Notes: generated by a model from the letters alone, not told the origin. 64,000 nt of DNA from Arthrobacter sp. NtRootA1 (GCF_019976975.1 NZ_AP024630.1:3100001-3164000), one strand, 5' to 3'. Counted from the stretch's first letter, positions 53,427-63,747 are shown. Made by a program: numbers and translations.

Positions 53427-54791
53427 CTAGCTGCGGATCTGGCCTTCGCCTTGCACGATCCACTTGGTAGTGGTGAGTTCGGTAAGGCCCATGGGCCCAC
53501 GCGCGTGCAGTTTTTGGGTGGAAATACCCACTTCTGCTCCGAGGCCGAGCTCGCCTCCGTCAGTGAAACGCGTGGAAGCGTTGACTATGACAGCAGCCGA
53601 GTCGATTTCAGCGATGAATCTCTCGGCGTTGGCGAGGTTGTTCGTCAGGATCGCTTCGGTATGTCCGGTGGTCCACTTGCGGATGTGATTGACGGCATCA
53701 TCGAGGTTGTCCACCATGGCCACAGCGAGGTCCAGGTCCATGTATTCGGTGGCCCAGTCGTCGTCGTCGGCGGGGACGGTTTCCACGTCCTTGCCCAGGG
53801 CTGCGGCTATACGCTCATCCACATGGAGGGTGACTCCAGCAGAGCGAAGTGCGGCGGCGACGGCAGGCAGCACGGTGGAGCCCGAGTGGACCAGGAGGGT
53901 TTCCACAGTGTTGCAGACGCTGGGACGCTGGGTCTTCGCATTCAAAAGAATGTCAACGGCCATCTCTTCACTTGCCGATTCGTCGATGAAGATATGTACG
54001 TTGCCTTCACCCGTTTCAATAACAGGCACGGCAGAGTTGGTCACGACAGTCTGGATAAGATCCCGTCCGCCCCGGGGAATCAGAACGTCGACCCGCCCCC
54101 GGGCACGCATGAGCACGTTGGCGCCCTCGCGGCCGTACTGGTCCACGGTTTGCACGGCATCGGCAGGCAGGCCTACGGAATCCAAAGCTTCCCGAAGAAT
54201 CTGCACCAAGGCCTCGTTGGTGTTCGCAGCTGCCGATCCGCCGCGCAGGATGACAGCGTTGCCGCTCTTGAGTGCCAGACCGGCAATATCCACCGTGACA
54301 TTGGGCCGCGCTTCATAAATGGCGGCAACAACGCCCATGGGGACGTTGACTTGGCGCAAGCGCAAGCCGTTGGGAAGGGTCTGGCCTCGGACTACGTTGC
54401 CCACGGGATCCGGCAGGCCGGCCAGGTTCTCCAAAGCCGCAACCAGGCCATCAATGCGGGCAGGTGTCAGTGTCAGCCTGTCCAGCAGTGCGGCAGACGT
54501 ACCGTTGGCACGGCCTGCGGCGACGTCCTTCGCGTTTGCTTCCAGCACGTGCTTCCGGCGCTCCTGAAGGGCGGTCCCGATGGCACGTAGGGCGCGGTCC
54601 TTCCAGGCTCGGTTGGCCTGTCCCATGCGTCGGGCAGCCTTACGGGAACGGTCTGCAATGGCGTGTACCGCGGTTTGGACGTCTTCCGGTGACAACGGAA
54701 CGCCGCCTGCCACAGGGCTCTCCGGCGTCTGGCCGGCGCCACCGGAAACGTCGGAAATCACAGGGGCGTCAGGGGTCAGCGCTTCAGTCAT
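53427..54791 (-). CDS. proA: Gamma-glutamyl phosphate reductase
   Basis: Second step of proline synthesis: NADPH-dependent reduction of glutamyl phosphate. The 454-aa aldehyde-dehydrogenase-fold protein has NVPMGVVAAIYEARPNVTVD, the nucleophilic Cys in RPSVCNTVETLLVH, and STRFTDGGELGLGAEVGISTQK. The N-terminal 35 residues are a non-conserved extension. The ATG overlaps the proB stop by four bases. Confidence 0.97.
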   Translation of the reverse strand: MTEALTPDAPVISDVSGGAGQTPESPVAGGVPLSPEDVQTAVHAIADRSRKAARRMGQANRAWKDRALRAIGTALQERRKHVLEANAKDVAAGRANGTSAALLDRLTLTPARIDGLVAALENLAGLPDPVGNVVRGQTLPNGLRLRQVNVPMGVVAAIYEARPNVTVDIAGLALKSGNAVILRGGSAAANTNEALVQILREALDSVGLPADAVQTVDQYGREGANVLMRARGRVDVLIPRGGRDLIQTVVTNSAVPVIETGEGNVHIFIDESASEEMAVDILLNAKTQRPSVCNTVETLLVHSGSTVLPAVAAALRSAGVTLHVDERIAAALGKDVETVPADDDDWATEYMDLDLAVAMVDNLDDAVNHIRKWTTGHTEAILTNNLANAERFIAEIDSAAVIVNASTRFTDGGELGLGAEVGISTQKLHARGPMGLTELTTTKWIVQGEGQIRS

Positions 54792-55966
54792 GTTCCAAGT
54801 TTAGATGAGCGGACAGCCTGAAGGAGTACGAGGTCGTCAACATGAACAACTTCGCGGTCGTAACCCCTGCCCATCGCCTGCCCGAGCTCCTGGGTGCTGC
54901 GGCCAAGCATGCGGGGAAGCTCTTCCGAGGAATAGTTCACCAGGCCACGAGCCACAACAGTCCCGTCCGAGGCCACCATTTCCACGGGGTCGCCAGCCTC
55001 GAAGTCTCCAGAGACACTCGATATTCCTGCAGGAAGGAGTGACCTGTGCCGGTCGCGCACGGCTTTCACCGCGCCGTCGTCGAGCATCAGGCGCCCGTGA
55101 ACCGTTGCCAGGTGCGCCAACCACAACAGGCGGACGGGCTTGCGGTTGCCGTTCACGGCGAACCAGGTTCCCACGTCCTCCCCCGCAAGGGCTGCTGCGG
55201 CGTTCGCCGTGGACGTCACCAAGGCGTGAATCCCGGAGCCGGCGGCAATGGAAGCCGCCTCCACCTTGGTCATCATGCCGCCGGTGCCCACACCTGCTTT
55301 GCCCGCCTTGCCAATGGTCACGTCTTCGAGGTCCTGCGGACCGCGCACCAAGGCGATCCGCTTGGCCCCATGTGAGGGTGGACCGTCATAGAGGGCATCG
55401 ACGTCGGAGAGCAACACGAGAGCGTCGGCGCGGACCAAGTGGGCCACCAAAGCCGCGAGGCGGTCGTTGTCGCCAAAACGGATCTCGTGGGTAGCGACGG
55501 TGTCATTCTCATTAACGACCGGAACCACGCCAAGATTCAGCAAGCGGTCCAAGGCCCGGAACGCGTTGGTGTGCTGGGTCCTGCGCATGAGGTCGTCAGC
55601 CGTCAGCAGGACCTGGCTGACCGTGACGCCATGCGCGCTGAAAGCCTGCGTATATCGCGCCATCAACAGGCCCTGCCCCACGCTTGCCGCAGCTTGCTGG
55701 GTGGCAAGATCCTTCGGGCGCTTGGCCAGCCCCAGCGGGGCAAGGCCGGCTGCAATCGCACCCGAAGAGACCAGGATGATTTCAGTGCCTGCGTTTCGCT
55801 TGTCCGCCAACGCATTAACCAGCGACGTCAGCGATTTCTCGGAGATGCCACCTTTGATACTGGTCAGCGAGGACGAGCCAACTTTGACCACAATCCTCTT
55901 GGCAGTAGCAAGGGCCTGGCGCTCAAGAACCTCTTCGTTCGGAACTTCGACGGTCCTAGTCGTCAT
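54788..55966 (-). CDS. proB: Glutamate 5-kinase
   Basis: First step of proline synthesis. The 392-aa protein has the amino-acid kinase domain ([60 protein letters not shown]) and a C-terminal PUA domain ([15 protein letters not shown]). ATG 55966 is chosen; a GTG three bases earlier is equally possible. Both overlap the obg stop, so obg-proB-proA is one coupled unit. Confidence 0.96.
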   Translation of the reverse strand: MTTRTVEVPNEEVLERQALATAKRIVVKVGSSSLTSIKGGISEKSLTSLVNALADKRNAGTEIILVSSGAIAAGLAPLGLAKRPKDLATQQAAASVGQGLLMARYTQAFSAHGVTVSQVLLTADDLMRRTQHTNAFRALDRLLNLGVVPVVNENDTVATHEIRFGDNDRLAALVAHLVRADALVLLSDVDALYDGPPSHGAKRIALVRGPQDLEDVTIGKAGKAGVGTGGMMTKVEAASIAAGSGIHALVTSTANAAAALAGEDVGTWFAVNGNRKPVRLLWLAHLATVHGRLMLDDGAVKAVRDRHRSLLPAGISSVSGDFEAGDPVEMVASDGTVVARGLVNYSSEELPRMLGRSTQELGQAMGRGYDREVVHVDDLVLLQAVRSSKLGT

Positions 55967-57542
55967 CACCGGTATCCAGGTTGCCTTCCGTTACAGGCTG
56001 GGCACGCCGGCGGCTGACGGACTCAGTCCAGATGCCCGCCTTGCGCTCGGCTTCCAGTTCGGCGCGGGCGGCAGCCTTGGCTTCGCGGCGCTCAATCTGT
56101 TCATCGCGCTTCTGTGAACGCGTGGGACGGTCGCCGATGTCGGCAACGCGGATGTCGGTACCGCGGGGAGTTGCCAGCAGTTCAGCGCCGGCCATCATGG
56201 TGGGCTCCCAGTCGAAGACCACGCCATCGTCCTCACCGATGACCACGGTATCGCCAGGCTTGGCACCAACTTTGAAGAGCTCAGTCTCCACGCCAAGCTT
56301 GGCCAGGCGATCAGCCAGGTAGCCGATGGCTTCCTCGTTGGTGAAGTCGGTCTGCTTGACCCAGCGGACAGGCTTCTCCCCAAGGACGCGGAACAACGGT
56401 TCGAGGTTCTTTTCCTCGCGGCGGATCCGGAATCCGCTCTCGTTGACGGCACGCGGACGAAGGATGGGCGGGGCAACCTTGGGAGGCGCAGTCTCAACCG
56501 CGTCCCGTGCGGCCTTGACGATCTCAGCCATGGCGAAGCCAAGCTGGCGCAGGCCTTCATGGCTGGTTGCCGAGACTTCGAAGACCCGGTAGCCGCGTGC
56601 TTCGAGGTCGGGCCGGACGAACTCGGCCATGTCCTTGCCGTCAGGAAGGTCCACCTTGTTCAGGACAACAAGCTTGGGACGTTCATTCAAAGGCACAACC
56701 TCGCCGTCGACGCCGGCATAGCTCATGTCAACGGCGTACTTCTCCAGTTCCGCCTCAATGATCGCCAGATCGGAGAGGGGATCACGGTCCGATTCCAGGG
56801 TTCCGCAGTCCAGGACGTGCACCAGGGCCGCGCAGCGCTCCACGTGGCGCAGGAAGTTGTGGCCAAGGCCCTTGCCCTCGCTGGCGCCCTCGATCAGTCC
56901 GGGCACATCCGCGATAGTAAAACGGATGTCGCCGGCCTGGACAACGCCAAGGTTGGGAATGAGAGTGGTGAAGGGGTAATCGGCAATCTTGGGCCGTGCA
57001 GCTGACATCGCTGCAATGAGGCTGGACTTTCCTGCGGACGGGAATCCGACCAAAGCGATATCGGCGATGGACTTCAACTCCAGGACGATGTCGCTGGATT
57101 CGCCTTCGATGCCCAGCAGCGCAAAGCCGGGGGCACGGCGCTTCTGGGACGAAAGCGAGGCATTTCCAAGGCCTCCCTGGCCACCTGCAGCCGCAACATA
57201 CTCGGTGCCCTCGCCAACGAGGTCAGCCAGGACTTCGCCGTCCTTGGTCTTCACCACGGTGCCGTCCGGCACAGGAAGGATCAAGGTTTCGCCGTTCTTG
57301 CCGCCGCGCCAATCGCCCATGCCAGGGCCACCGTTGGTGGCGTGGCGGTGGGGGGCGTGGTGATAGTCCAACAGGGTGGTGGTCTGCGCGGAAACCCGAA
57401 GGATGACGTCTCCACCATTGCCACCGTTGCCGCCGTCAGGACCACCGAGTGGCTTGAACTTTTCCCGCTTGACAGAGACACAGCCGTGGCCGCCGGTTCC
57501 GCCGGATACGTGCAGGACTACCCGGTCTACAAAGCTCGCCAC
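55956..57542 (-). CDS. obg: GTPase Obg/CgtA
   Basis: A ribosome-assembly GTPase of 528 aa. Obg fold in residues about 1-158 (glycine-rich [32 protein letters not shown]), G domain with G1 [11 protein letters not shown]3 [10 protein letters not shown]4 NKVD and G5 SAT, then the OCT domain ([18 protein letters not shown]) and a charged tail. GTG 57542 (VASFVDRV) has GAGGAG six bases upstream. It follows rpmA but a strong hairpin lies between. Confidence 0.96.
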   Translation of the reverse strand: MASFVDRVVLHVSGGTGGHGCVSVKREKFKPLGGPDGGNGGNGGDVILRVSAQTTTLLDYHHAPHRHATNGGPGMGDWRGGKNGETLILPVPDGTVVKTKDGEVLADLVGEGTEYVAAAGGQGGLGNASLSSQKRRAPGFALLGIEGESSDIVLELKSIADIALVGFPSAGKSSLIAAMSAARPKIADYPFTTLIPNLGVVQAGDIRFTIADVPGLIEGASEGKGLGHNFLRHVERCAALVHVLDCGTLESDRDPLSDLAIIEAELEKYAVDMSYAGVDGEVVPLNERPKLVVLNKVDLPDGKDMAEFVRPDLEARGYRVFEVSATSHEGLRQLGFAMAEIVKAARDAVETAPPKVAPPILRPRAVNESGFRIRREEKNLEPLFRVLGEKPVRWVKQTDFTNEEAIGYLADRLAKLGVETELFKVGAKPGDTVVIGEDDGVVFDWEPTMMAGAELLATPRGTDIRVADIGDRPTRSQKRDEQIERREAKAAARAELEAERKAGIWTESVSRRRAQPVTEGNLDTGDDD

Positions 57543-57618
57543 GTGAATCTCCTCTTGCTGTTGCCAGCGCTGTTGCAAAAACCAGAGCGCCATAAGCGCC
57601 CCAATCGATTGTAATGCG

Positions 57619-57660
57619 GTTAAAAGAACGGTGGAGCGGGCCGTTTGGCCCGCTCCACCG
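57619..57660 (-). terminator. Terminator between rpmA and obg
   Basis: CGGTGGAGCGGGCC (57629-57642), loop GTTT, GGCCCGCTCCACCG (57647-57660), a perfect 14-bp stem. In the minus direction it is followed by TTCTTTTAA (57628-57620), so it can end or attenuate the rplU-rpmA transcript before obg. Confidence 0.85.
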
Positions 57661-57675
57661 GTTCAGAACTTGTTG

Positions 57676-57939
57676 TTACTCTGCAGCTGCAGCAGCAACG
57701 ATGTTCACTACGCGACGACCGCGGCGAGTACCAAACTCAACCGCACCGGCCTCGAGTGCGAACAGGGTGTCGTCGCCACCGCGGCCGACGCCTGCACCCG
57801 GGTGGAAGTGGGTTCCACGCTGGCGAACGATGATCTCGCCTGCGGAAACTACCTGGCCACCGAAACGCTTGACGCCGAGGCGCTGTGCGTTGGAGTCACG
57901 ACCGTTGCGAGTGGAGCTCGCGCCTTTTTTGTGTGCCAT
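57676..57939 (-). CDS. rpmA: 50S ribosomal protein L27
   Basis: The 87-aa protein starts [20 protein letters not shown] and continues LGVKRFGGQ and [12 protein letters not shown], all diagnostic for L27. The N-terminal tail reaches the peptidyl transferase centre. It lacks the cleavable N-terminal extension found in Firmicutes. Located 59 bases after rplU. Confidence 0.98.
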   Translation of the reverse strand: MAHKKGASSTRNGRDSNAQRLGVKRFGGQVVSAGEIIVRQRGTHFHPGAGVGRGGDDTLFALEAGAVEFGTRRGRRVVNIVAAAAAE

Positions 57940-57998
57940 GTGAAATGCCTGCCTCTAAATTTCTGGGGAAACTGAAAATCTGAACAGAGTAACGAAAG

Positions 57999-58319
57999 TT
58001 ACTTGATGCTCGTGATCTTGATCTTGGTCAGTTCCTGACGGTGACCCTGGCGCTTCTTGTAGCCGGTCTTGTTCTTGAACTTCTGGATGACGATCTTGGG
58101 ACCGCGAAGGTCCTGAAGGATCTCAGCCGTGACCGTGACCTTGGCCAGGTCCGCGGCAGCGGACGTGACCTTGTCGCCGTCAACCAGGAGCAAGGCGGGC
58201 AGCTCAAGCGTGCTGCCGGCTCCACCGGGGACGCGGTTCAGCGTTACGTAGTCTCCAACGGAAACTTTTTCTTGGCGGCCGCCTGCGCGGACAATCGCGT
58301 ACACCACTTGGGTACTCAC
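57999..58319 (-). CDS. rplU: 50S ribosomal protein L21
   Basis: A 106-aa protein starting at GTG 58319 ([16 protein letters not shown]). The family signature is present: [11 protein letters not shown], and [21 protein letters not shown] in the C-terminal part. First gene of rplU-rpmA, with a long untranslated leader. Confidence 0.97.
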   Translation of the reverse strand: MSTQVVYAIVRAGGRQEKVSVGDYVTLNRVPGGAGSTLELPALLLVDGDKVTSAAADLAKVTVTAEILQDLRGPKIVIQKFKNKTGYKKRQGHRQELTKIKITSIK

Positions 58320-58515
58320 TTCTCTCGACGTTTCTTACTAAATTTGCGTGCGGAACCTTGAACCGGAATCAGGCTTGGTTCGCGCTGTGCCTCAACGCCG
58401 TGGACTTCAGATCGAAGCCCGCGAGTCATCCCATGAACAATTCCAAGGGGCATAACCCAAGTGTTGGCGTAAGCACCGAAGATCAAGATTACGCTAGTTT
58501 GACCTTCAGCTGCAA
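58320..58515 (-). promoter_or_regulatory. rplU promoter and ~160-base leader
   Basis: Minus-strand TTGCAG (58515-58510), 18-base spacer, TAATCT (58491-58486) is a fair housekeeping promoter. It would give about 160 bases of leader before rplU, long enough for an autogenous L21-type control element, though I cannot match a known fold. The region 58516-58685, up to the thiD-tenA stop, shows no gene. Confidence 0.5.
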
Positions 58516-58685
58516 ATGAGGCCGGGTCCGGAGGCTATCGAGTGACTTGCGCCACCAGTTGTAACGGACTCTCCCGGCACCGTGCCCATACAGCCTACAG
58601 GATTTGCACGGCGATACTGCGGTTTGGCCCGCGACGCGCTGGAGCTTTGTGGATTTGTTCCACTCGGCAACCTCGGAAACCGTGC

Positions 58686-60227
58686 TTAGGCGAAGAGCCT
58701 GGGGGCATCGAAGAAGGCCGTTTCGTAGCGGCAGGACTGGGCGAAGGCCTCAACCATGGCCTTGCGTTCCTGCGCAGAGGCGCCAGCTGCCGCAGCATCG
58801 GTAAAGTCGATCGCCTTCCGGGTTGCGGCAGCAAACTCCTCGTCCGCGTATGTCTTCAGCCAGGCGGCATAAGGGTGGTCGCTGGGAGCGCCGGCTTCGA
58901 CATACGCCGCGTGAAGTTGCTGCCCTACCTCCGCGTACAGCCAGTAGCAGGGCAGGATTGCCGCCAGCAAAACGGCGTAACTGCCCGAAGCCGATGTCGC
59001 CAGCAGGTGGTCCACGTACGACCTTGTCATGGGTCCGGTTTCTGTTGAAGCCGGACGCGTGCTCAGCCAGTCCCGGTGGAGTTCGGACTCGACCTCAAGG
59101 CAGAGTTGCGATGATTTTGCCCAGAAGAGCTGTTCTTCTTCCGTGGGGGCAAGCGCACCCGCACGCGCCAAAACCCGGGAATAGCCGTTCAGGTAGATGG
59201 CGTCCTGGGCGAGGTAGTAATTGAACTGGGGCTCCGGCAGACGCCCCGACTGCAGGCCCTGAATGAAAGCGAGGCCGTATATTGCCTCCAATTCAGGTAC
59301 AGCTTCGGCCCACAGCCGCGCGGCAAAGTCACCGGATTTCCCGGCAGGATTCAGCGCTGGCTCCAGGTGATGGAAGTGGTGGACCGGCCCGCTACCCTTG
59401 CCTACCTTGAGGCCGTCGGCCGTCGCGAGGGCCTGCAGCAGCCACGGCTTGACCTCGCGGAGCGATGCCTCCCAATCGTCCGTGCGGGCTTGGACCGTGG
59501 CCAATGCCGAGGAAAGCGAGCACCCTGTTCCGTGGCTGTTCCTGGTATCCACTCGGGTCCCCGGCACCTCGATGACGTCCTGGCGCAGCAAACCGCTCGT
59601 GTTGACCAGCGCATCCGGACAGTCGTTTCCTGCCAAGTGGCCACCCTTCACCAAAACGGTCGTTCCGCACTCAGCAGCCAGTCGCTTGCCTTGGTCAAGC
59701 GCCGTCGCCCAGTCCGGGGCTTCTGGCTCACCTAACAACATCGCCAGTTCGGGAAGGTTTGGGGTGATGAGATCCGCCAACGGCAAGAGGCTGCGCAGAG
59801 ATGCTTCGGCAGTCTCATGCAGAAGACGGTCGCCACTGGTGGCTACCATCACCGGGTCAAGGACCACGACGGCGGGACGCACCTCTTCGAGCCAACTGCG
59901 GACTTCGTCGATGACAGCCGCGTCACCCAACATCCCGACCTTGACCGCATCAATGTCAATATCGCTACTGATCGCGTCCAGTTGCTGACGCAGGAACTCC
60001 ACGGGCGGAACATGAACAGCGCTGACGCCCAGGGTGTTCTGGGCCGTCAAAGCCGTAATGGCAGCCATGCCATAGCCGCCGTGCGCTGCGATGCTCTTCA
60101 GGTCTGCCTGGATTCCGGCGCCGCCAGAAGGATCCGAGCCTGCAATGCTGAGCACCCGCGGATGTGGCCGGGCCGGAACTGCTCCGATACCAACGGGGTA
60201 GACAGCGGAATTCGACGATGAAGCCAT
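58686..60227 (-). CDS. thiD: Bifunctional hydroxymethylpyrimidine (phosphate) kinase ThiD / TenA thiaminase II
   Basis: A 513-aa fusion. Residues about 22-275 are ThiD (LSIAGSDPSGGAGIQADLK, VKVGMLG, DPVMVATSGDRLL, VKGGHL, TRNSHGTGCSLSSALA); residues about 295-513 are TenA (FIQGLQSGRLPEPQFNYYLAQDAIYL, CYWLYAEVG, catalytic Cys in SSQLCLEVE or equivalent). It phosphorylates HMP and salvages HMP from degraded thiamine. ATG 60227 is eight bases after AAGGGA, which is part of the TPP riboswitch; an ATG at 60236 would sit inside the aptamer. Confidence 0.93.
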   Translation of the reverse strand: MASSSNSAVYPVGIGAVPARPHPRVLSIAGSDPSGGAGIQADLKSIAAHGGYGMAAITALTAQNTLGVSAVHVPPVEFLRQQLDAISSDIDIDAVKVGMLGDAAVIDEVRSWLEEVRPAVVVLDPVMVATSGDRLLHETAEASLRSLLPLADLITPNLPELAMLLGEPEAPDWATALDQGKRLAAECGTTVLVKGGHLAGNDCPDALVNTSGLLRQDVIEVPGTRVDTRNSHGTGCSLSSALATVQARTDDWEASLREVKPWLLQALATADGLKVGKGSGPVHHFHHLEPALNPAGKSGDFAARLWAEAVPELEAIYGLAFIQGLQSGRLPEPQFNYYLAQDAIYLNGYSRVLARAGALAPTEEEQLFWAKSSQLCLEVESELHRDWLSTRPASTETGPMTRSYVDHLLATSASGSYAVLLAAILPCYWLYAEVGQQLHAAYVEAGAPSDHPYAAWLKTYADEEFAAATRKAIDFTDAAAAGASAQERKAMVEAFAQSCRYETAFFDAPRLFA

Positions 60228-60230
60228 GGT

Positions 60231-60311
60231 GGACATCCCTTCGCCGGTGCTAACCGGACAGGTTCAACGGGTCTGGATCTCAGCCAGGCCCAGTGCCCGG
60301 CACCCCGTGTC
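60231..60311 (-). promoter_or_regulatory. TPP riboswitch (THI element) controlling thiD-tenA
   Basis: The minus strand reads GACACGGGGTGCC, later the conserved CTGAGA (60283-60278 as read), then ACCCGTTGAACCTG, CCGGTTAGCACCGG and GAAGGGATGTC, i.e. the full thi box. The P1 closing pairs are GACA/TGTC. The 3' GAAGGGA is also the ribosome binding site of the gene, so ligand-induced closure of P1 should block translation directly. Confidence 0.95.
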
Positions 60312-60390
60312 AGTTTCCTAGCGTAGCCCGTAAGCCCGTCGGCCCGGGAACCGGACGGCCTCCGGGAATGGATGTGACTGGCAGCAACGA

Positions 60391-60433
60391 AAGAGTCCCG
60401 CAGCATCCGCCGAAACGGATGCTGCGGGACTCT
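60391..60433. terminator. Perfect 18-bp terminator hairpin after rne
   Basis: AGAGTCCCGCAGCATCCG (60392-60409), loop CCGAAA, CGGATGCTGCGGGACTCT (60416-60433). It lies about 45 bases past the rne stop. The minus-strand tail is TTTCG, a short T-run; the stem itself is very strong. Confidence 0.8.
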
Positions 60434-60477
60434 TATTGCTCTACGACCATGTCACTGCTTAGTGGTGTGTGCCGTGC

Positions 60478-63400
60478 TTACAACTCGGAAGCAGGAACTC
60501 CCACCCCAAGGATGATGGGCTCGTCAGCTACCTTCTTTTTGGCAGGCTCTTCTGCTGCCGGCGCCTTGGCCTCATGGGCCGATCCACCTGCGGCGGCAGC
60601 AGTTACGTCGTGATGTTCCACACTGGTTTCGTTGGCGGCACCCTGCGCCCTGCTGGCACTGCGGTTCCTTCGGCCGCGACGGCCACGGGAACGCGATGAA
60701 TGATCGTGCTCATCCTCAGTGACAGCAGGAGAACTGGCCGGGGAAACCGCGGAAGCAGTCGCGGGTTCGGAAACCGCAGCCGTCGCTTCTTCCTCCGCAG
60801 CCGGTGCAGCACCGAGGTGCGAAAATGCCTCTGCCAACAGGTCCAGGCTCATGGCCGGCTTACCGGCAGGTGGTTCCTCGTGGTGTTCCACAAACGGCAG
60901 AGCCACTTCTTCGCCACCGAAACGCAGAACTGGGGTGGAGCGTGCTTCCCGAACCGCAGCGTCATGGCTGGCGGCATCACGTGCAGCCGGTACCCCGGCA
61001 TCGCCGGTTGCAGCTTCAGGGGCGGATTCATCCGTGTGAGCCTGCTGGCCTGCTGCGCGGGCTTGCTCCTCCGCACGGTGAACCTCATCATCGTGCAAGT
61101 GGGCGGCATGCGCTGCGGCGGCGATGGTGGCAAGAGCTGCCCTGGTGGCCTCAGCCTTGGCCTGGCGGACCGGGTCCACGGACTCAGTGGCCGCCGGAGC
61201 CGCGGGGGCGGTAGGCGTGCTGTGGAGCGTAGGGGGCACTTCGGCCATTGCGGCTCCCCCACCTTTCCCACGGCGACGCTTGCGATCCGTGCGCGCGGCA
61301 GGCTGTTGGGGTTCGGCGTGCGGACGGTGGTGCTCGGCAGCAACAACGTTGGCGCGTCGGTGTTCCACGGGCTCGTCATGGGTGACGACACCACGCCCGG
61401 CGCAGTGCTCGCACTGCTCACCAAACACCTCAAGCAGGCCTGTGCCCATGCGCTTGCGCGTCATCTGCACCAGGCCCAGCGACGTCACTTCGGCCACTTG
61501 GTGCTTGGTGCGGTCACGGCCCAGGCATTCCACCAATCGGCGGAGCACCAGGTCACGGTTCGATTCGAGGACCATATCGATGAAGTCGATGACGATGATG
61601 CCACCGATATCACGCAGGCGCAGCTGGCGAACTACTTCCTCGGCCGCTTCAAGGTTGTTCTTGGTGACGGTTTCTTCCAGGTTTCCACCGCTGCCGGTGA
61701 ACTTACCTGTGTTGACGTCCACCACGGTCATGGCTTCGGTGCGGTCGATGACAAGGGAACCGCCAGACGGCAGGAAAACCTTGCGCTCCAGTGCCTTGTG
61801 GATCTGCTCGTCGATCCGCCAGGCAGCAAAGATGTCCTGGTCCTTGGTCCACTTCTCAAGGCGGCCCACCAAGTCGGGAGCAACGTAGGTGACGTAAGCC
61901 TCAATGGTGTCCCACGCGTCGTCGCCGGAAACGATCAGCTTGGAGAAGTCTTCATTGAAGACATCCCGGACCACCTTGATGGTCAGGTCAGGCTCGCCGT
62001 AGAGCAATTCCGGGGCCAGCACCTTGGTGGAGGACGCCTGCCCTTCAATGCCTTCCCACTGCGCGCGCAAACGGTTGATGTCGTGCGTCAGTTCTTCCTC
62101 GGAAGCACCCTCTGCGGCCGTGCGCACAATGACGCCGGCGTTCTCCGGCAAGCGGTCCTTGAGGATGCGCTTGAGGCGGTTGCGTTCGACGTCGGGCAGT
62201 TTGCGCGAGATACCGGTCATGGAACCGCCCGGCACGTACACAAGGTAGCGGCCCGGAAGGGAAATCTGGCTGGTGAGGCGGGCGCCCTTATGGCCAACGG
62301 GGTCCTTGGTAACCTGCACCAGGACGGAATCGCCGGACTTCAGCGCATTCTCGATCCGGCGCGGTTGGCCCTCAAGGTTTACTGCATCCCAGTTCACTTC
62401 ACCGGCATACAACACCGCATTGCGGCCCCGTCCGATGTCAACAAAAGCAGCCTCCATGGAGGGCAGGACGTTCTGGACCTTGCCCAGGTACACGTTGCCA
62501 ATGAGGGAGTCCTGCTGGGTCTTGGACACAAAGTGCTCAGCCAATACGCCGTCTTCAAGAACCGCGATCTGGATTCTGTCGTCGCGCTGGCGGACGATCA
62601 TCTGGCGATCCACGGACTCGCGGCGGGCAAGGAACTCAGCCTCTGTAATTACCTGGCGGCGGCGTCCGGTCTCGCGGGACTCGCGGCGGCGCTGCTTCTT
62701 AGCCTCAAGCCTGGTGGAACCTTTAACGCTGGTAACCCGGTTTGACGGGGCCGTCTCAGTGATCGGGCGGGGCGCGCGGACACGGGTCACCGTGTTGGGT
62801 GGGTCGTCGTCGGACCCGCCAGTCAGTTCAAGATCCTGGTCACCCCTGCGGCGACGCCGGCGACGACGCGACGTGACGCCCTCTTCGAGCGCTTCCGCTG
62901 CCGGAGCATCTTCTTCATCCTCAGTCTCAGCGCCGTCTTCGGAATCGGTCTCATCGCGTTCCGTTCCGCGGCGGCCCCGCCGGCCGCGGCTCCGGCGACG
63001 ACGACGGCTGCTGGAATCCTCCAGCTCGTCAGTTGACCGGGTTTCCGCAGTTTCGTCTTCAGCCTCTTCGGCCTTTTCCTCGACGGCCGGACGCGTCACA
63101 GTGCTGAGGTCAGGGGCCTGGAAGATCATGGACGTAATGGAGACCGGCTCCAGGAACAAAGACGTTGAACCGGGGGCGGACTCCTCGGATGCTTCAGACT
63201 CTTCCTCGGCGGGAACTGTGCCTTCTGCGGAAATGCCTTCCGCAGAAACGTCTTCTGCGGGGACGCCTTCTGGAGAAACGTCAGCCCCTGCAGGAACATC
63301 TGCTTCTGCAGGAACGGGGCCCGGGGTGGCCGGCTCAGGCTGGGACACGGCGTCCGTGGTTTCAGCAGCGGGTGAAGGCTCCTCAGCTGCCGTTGCGTCT

Positions 63401-63747
63401 ACGGCGTCAACGTCCTTGGGCTTGGTAGTCCGACGACGGCGGACCGGCTTTTCAGGGGCAGGTTCGGCATCGGTTTCCGGCTGGGACGCTACCGCGTCCG
63501 GCTCGTCAAAACCGGGGAGAGGCTCAGCAGGCACCGTTGTCTTGCGCGCGCGGCTACGACGCGCTGGCGCCTTGACTGGTTCTTCGATGCCAGCCACGGA
63601 TTCGGCAGGGGCCACTTCTTCGGTGGCAGCTACTGCAGTCTGCTTGGGCGCAGCCTTGCGCCGGGTCCGGGTGGTCTTTTTAGGCGCTTCCGCAGTTTCC
63701 GCGGTAGCTGCCTCTTCATTAACGGCTACAACCTGGTCATTATCCAT
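60478..63747 (-). CDS. rne: Ribonuclease E/G family endoribonuclease
   Basis: A 1089-aa RNase E. The catalytic block is in the middle (residues about 385-830): S1 domain (GNVYLGKVQNVLPSMEAAFVDIG), the 5' sensor region, the DNase I-like site with VDVNTGKFTG and IVIDFIDM (the two catalytic Asp), and the zinc link CEHCAGRG. About 380 residues before it and 260 after it are low-complexity, rich in Ala/Glu/Pro with Arg-rich patches, probably disordered RNA or partner-binding arms. ATG 63747 (MDNDQ) is preferred over GTG 63759. Confidence 0.94.
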   Translation of the reverse strand: MDNDQVVAVNEEAATAETAEAPKKTTRTRRKAAPKQTAVAATEEVAPAESVAGIEEPVKAPARRSRARKTTVPAEPLPGFDEPDAVASQPETDAEPAPEKPVRRRRTTKPKDVDAVDATAAEEPSPAAETTDAVSQPEPATPGPVPAEADVPAGADVSPEGVPAEDVSAEGISAEGTVPAEEESEASEESAPGSTSLFLEPVSITSMIFQAPDLSTVTRPAVEEKAEEAEDETAETRSTDELEDSSSRRRRRSRGRRGRRGTERDETDSEDGAETEDEEDAPAAEALEEGVTSRRRRRRRRGDQDLELTGGSDDDPPNTVTRVRAPRPITETAPSNRVTSVKGSTRLEAKKQRRRESRETGRRRQVITEAEFLARRESVDRQMIVRQRDDRIQIAVLEDGVLAEHFVSKTQQDSLIGNVYLGKVQNVLPSMEAAFVDIGRGRNAVLYAGEVNWDAVNLEGQPRRIENALKSGDSVLVQVTKDPVGHKGARLTSQISLPGRYLVYVPGGSMTGISRKLPDVERNRLKRILKDRLPENAGVIVRTAAEGASEEELTHDINRLRAQWEGIEGQASSTKVLAPELLYGEPDLTIKVVRDVFNEDFSKLIVSGDDAWDTIEAYVTYVAPDLVGRLEKWTKDQDIFAAWRIDEQIHKALERKVFLPSGGSLVIDRTEAMTVVDVNTGKFTGSGGNLEETVTKNNLEAAEEVVRQLRLRDIGGIIVIDFIDMVLESNRDLVLRRLVECLGRDRTKHQVAEVTSLGLVQMTRKRMGTGLLEVFGEQCEHCAGRGVVTHDEPVEHRRANVVAAEHHRPHAEPQQPAARTDRKRRRGKGGGAAMAEVPPTLHSTPTAPAAPAATESVDPVRQAKAEATRAALATIAAAAHAAHLHDDEVHRAEEQARAAGQQAHTDESAPEAATGDAGVPAARDAASHDAAVREARSTPVLRFGGEEVALPFVEHHEEPPAGKPAMSLDLLAEAFSHLGAAPAAEEEATAAVSEPATASAVSPASSPAVTEDEHDHSSRSRGRRGRRNRSASRAQGAANETSVEHHDVTAAAAGGSAHEAKAPAAEEPAKKKVADEPIILGVGVPASEL

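Noticed and set aside
53451..54590. 379-codon plus-strand frame
   Set aside because: Antisense to proA.
60700..62745. 681-codon open frame on the plus strand
   Set aside because: Antisense to rne over its catalytic domain; no domain-like sequence and low-quality composition.
63200..63330. Degenerate repeats as a mobile or CRISPR-like array
   Set aside because: They are codons of the low-complexity N-terminal arm of RNase E.
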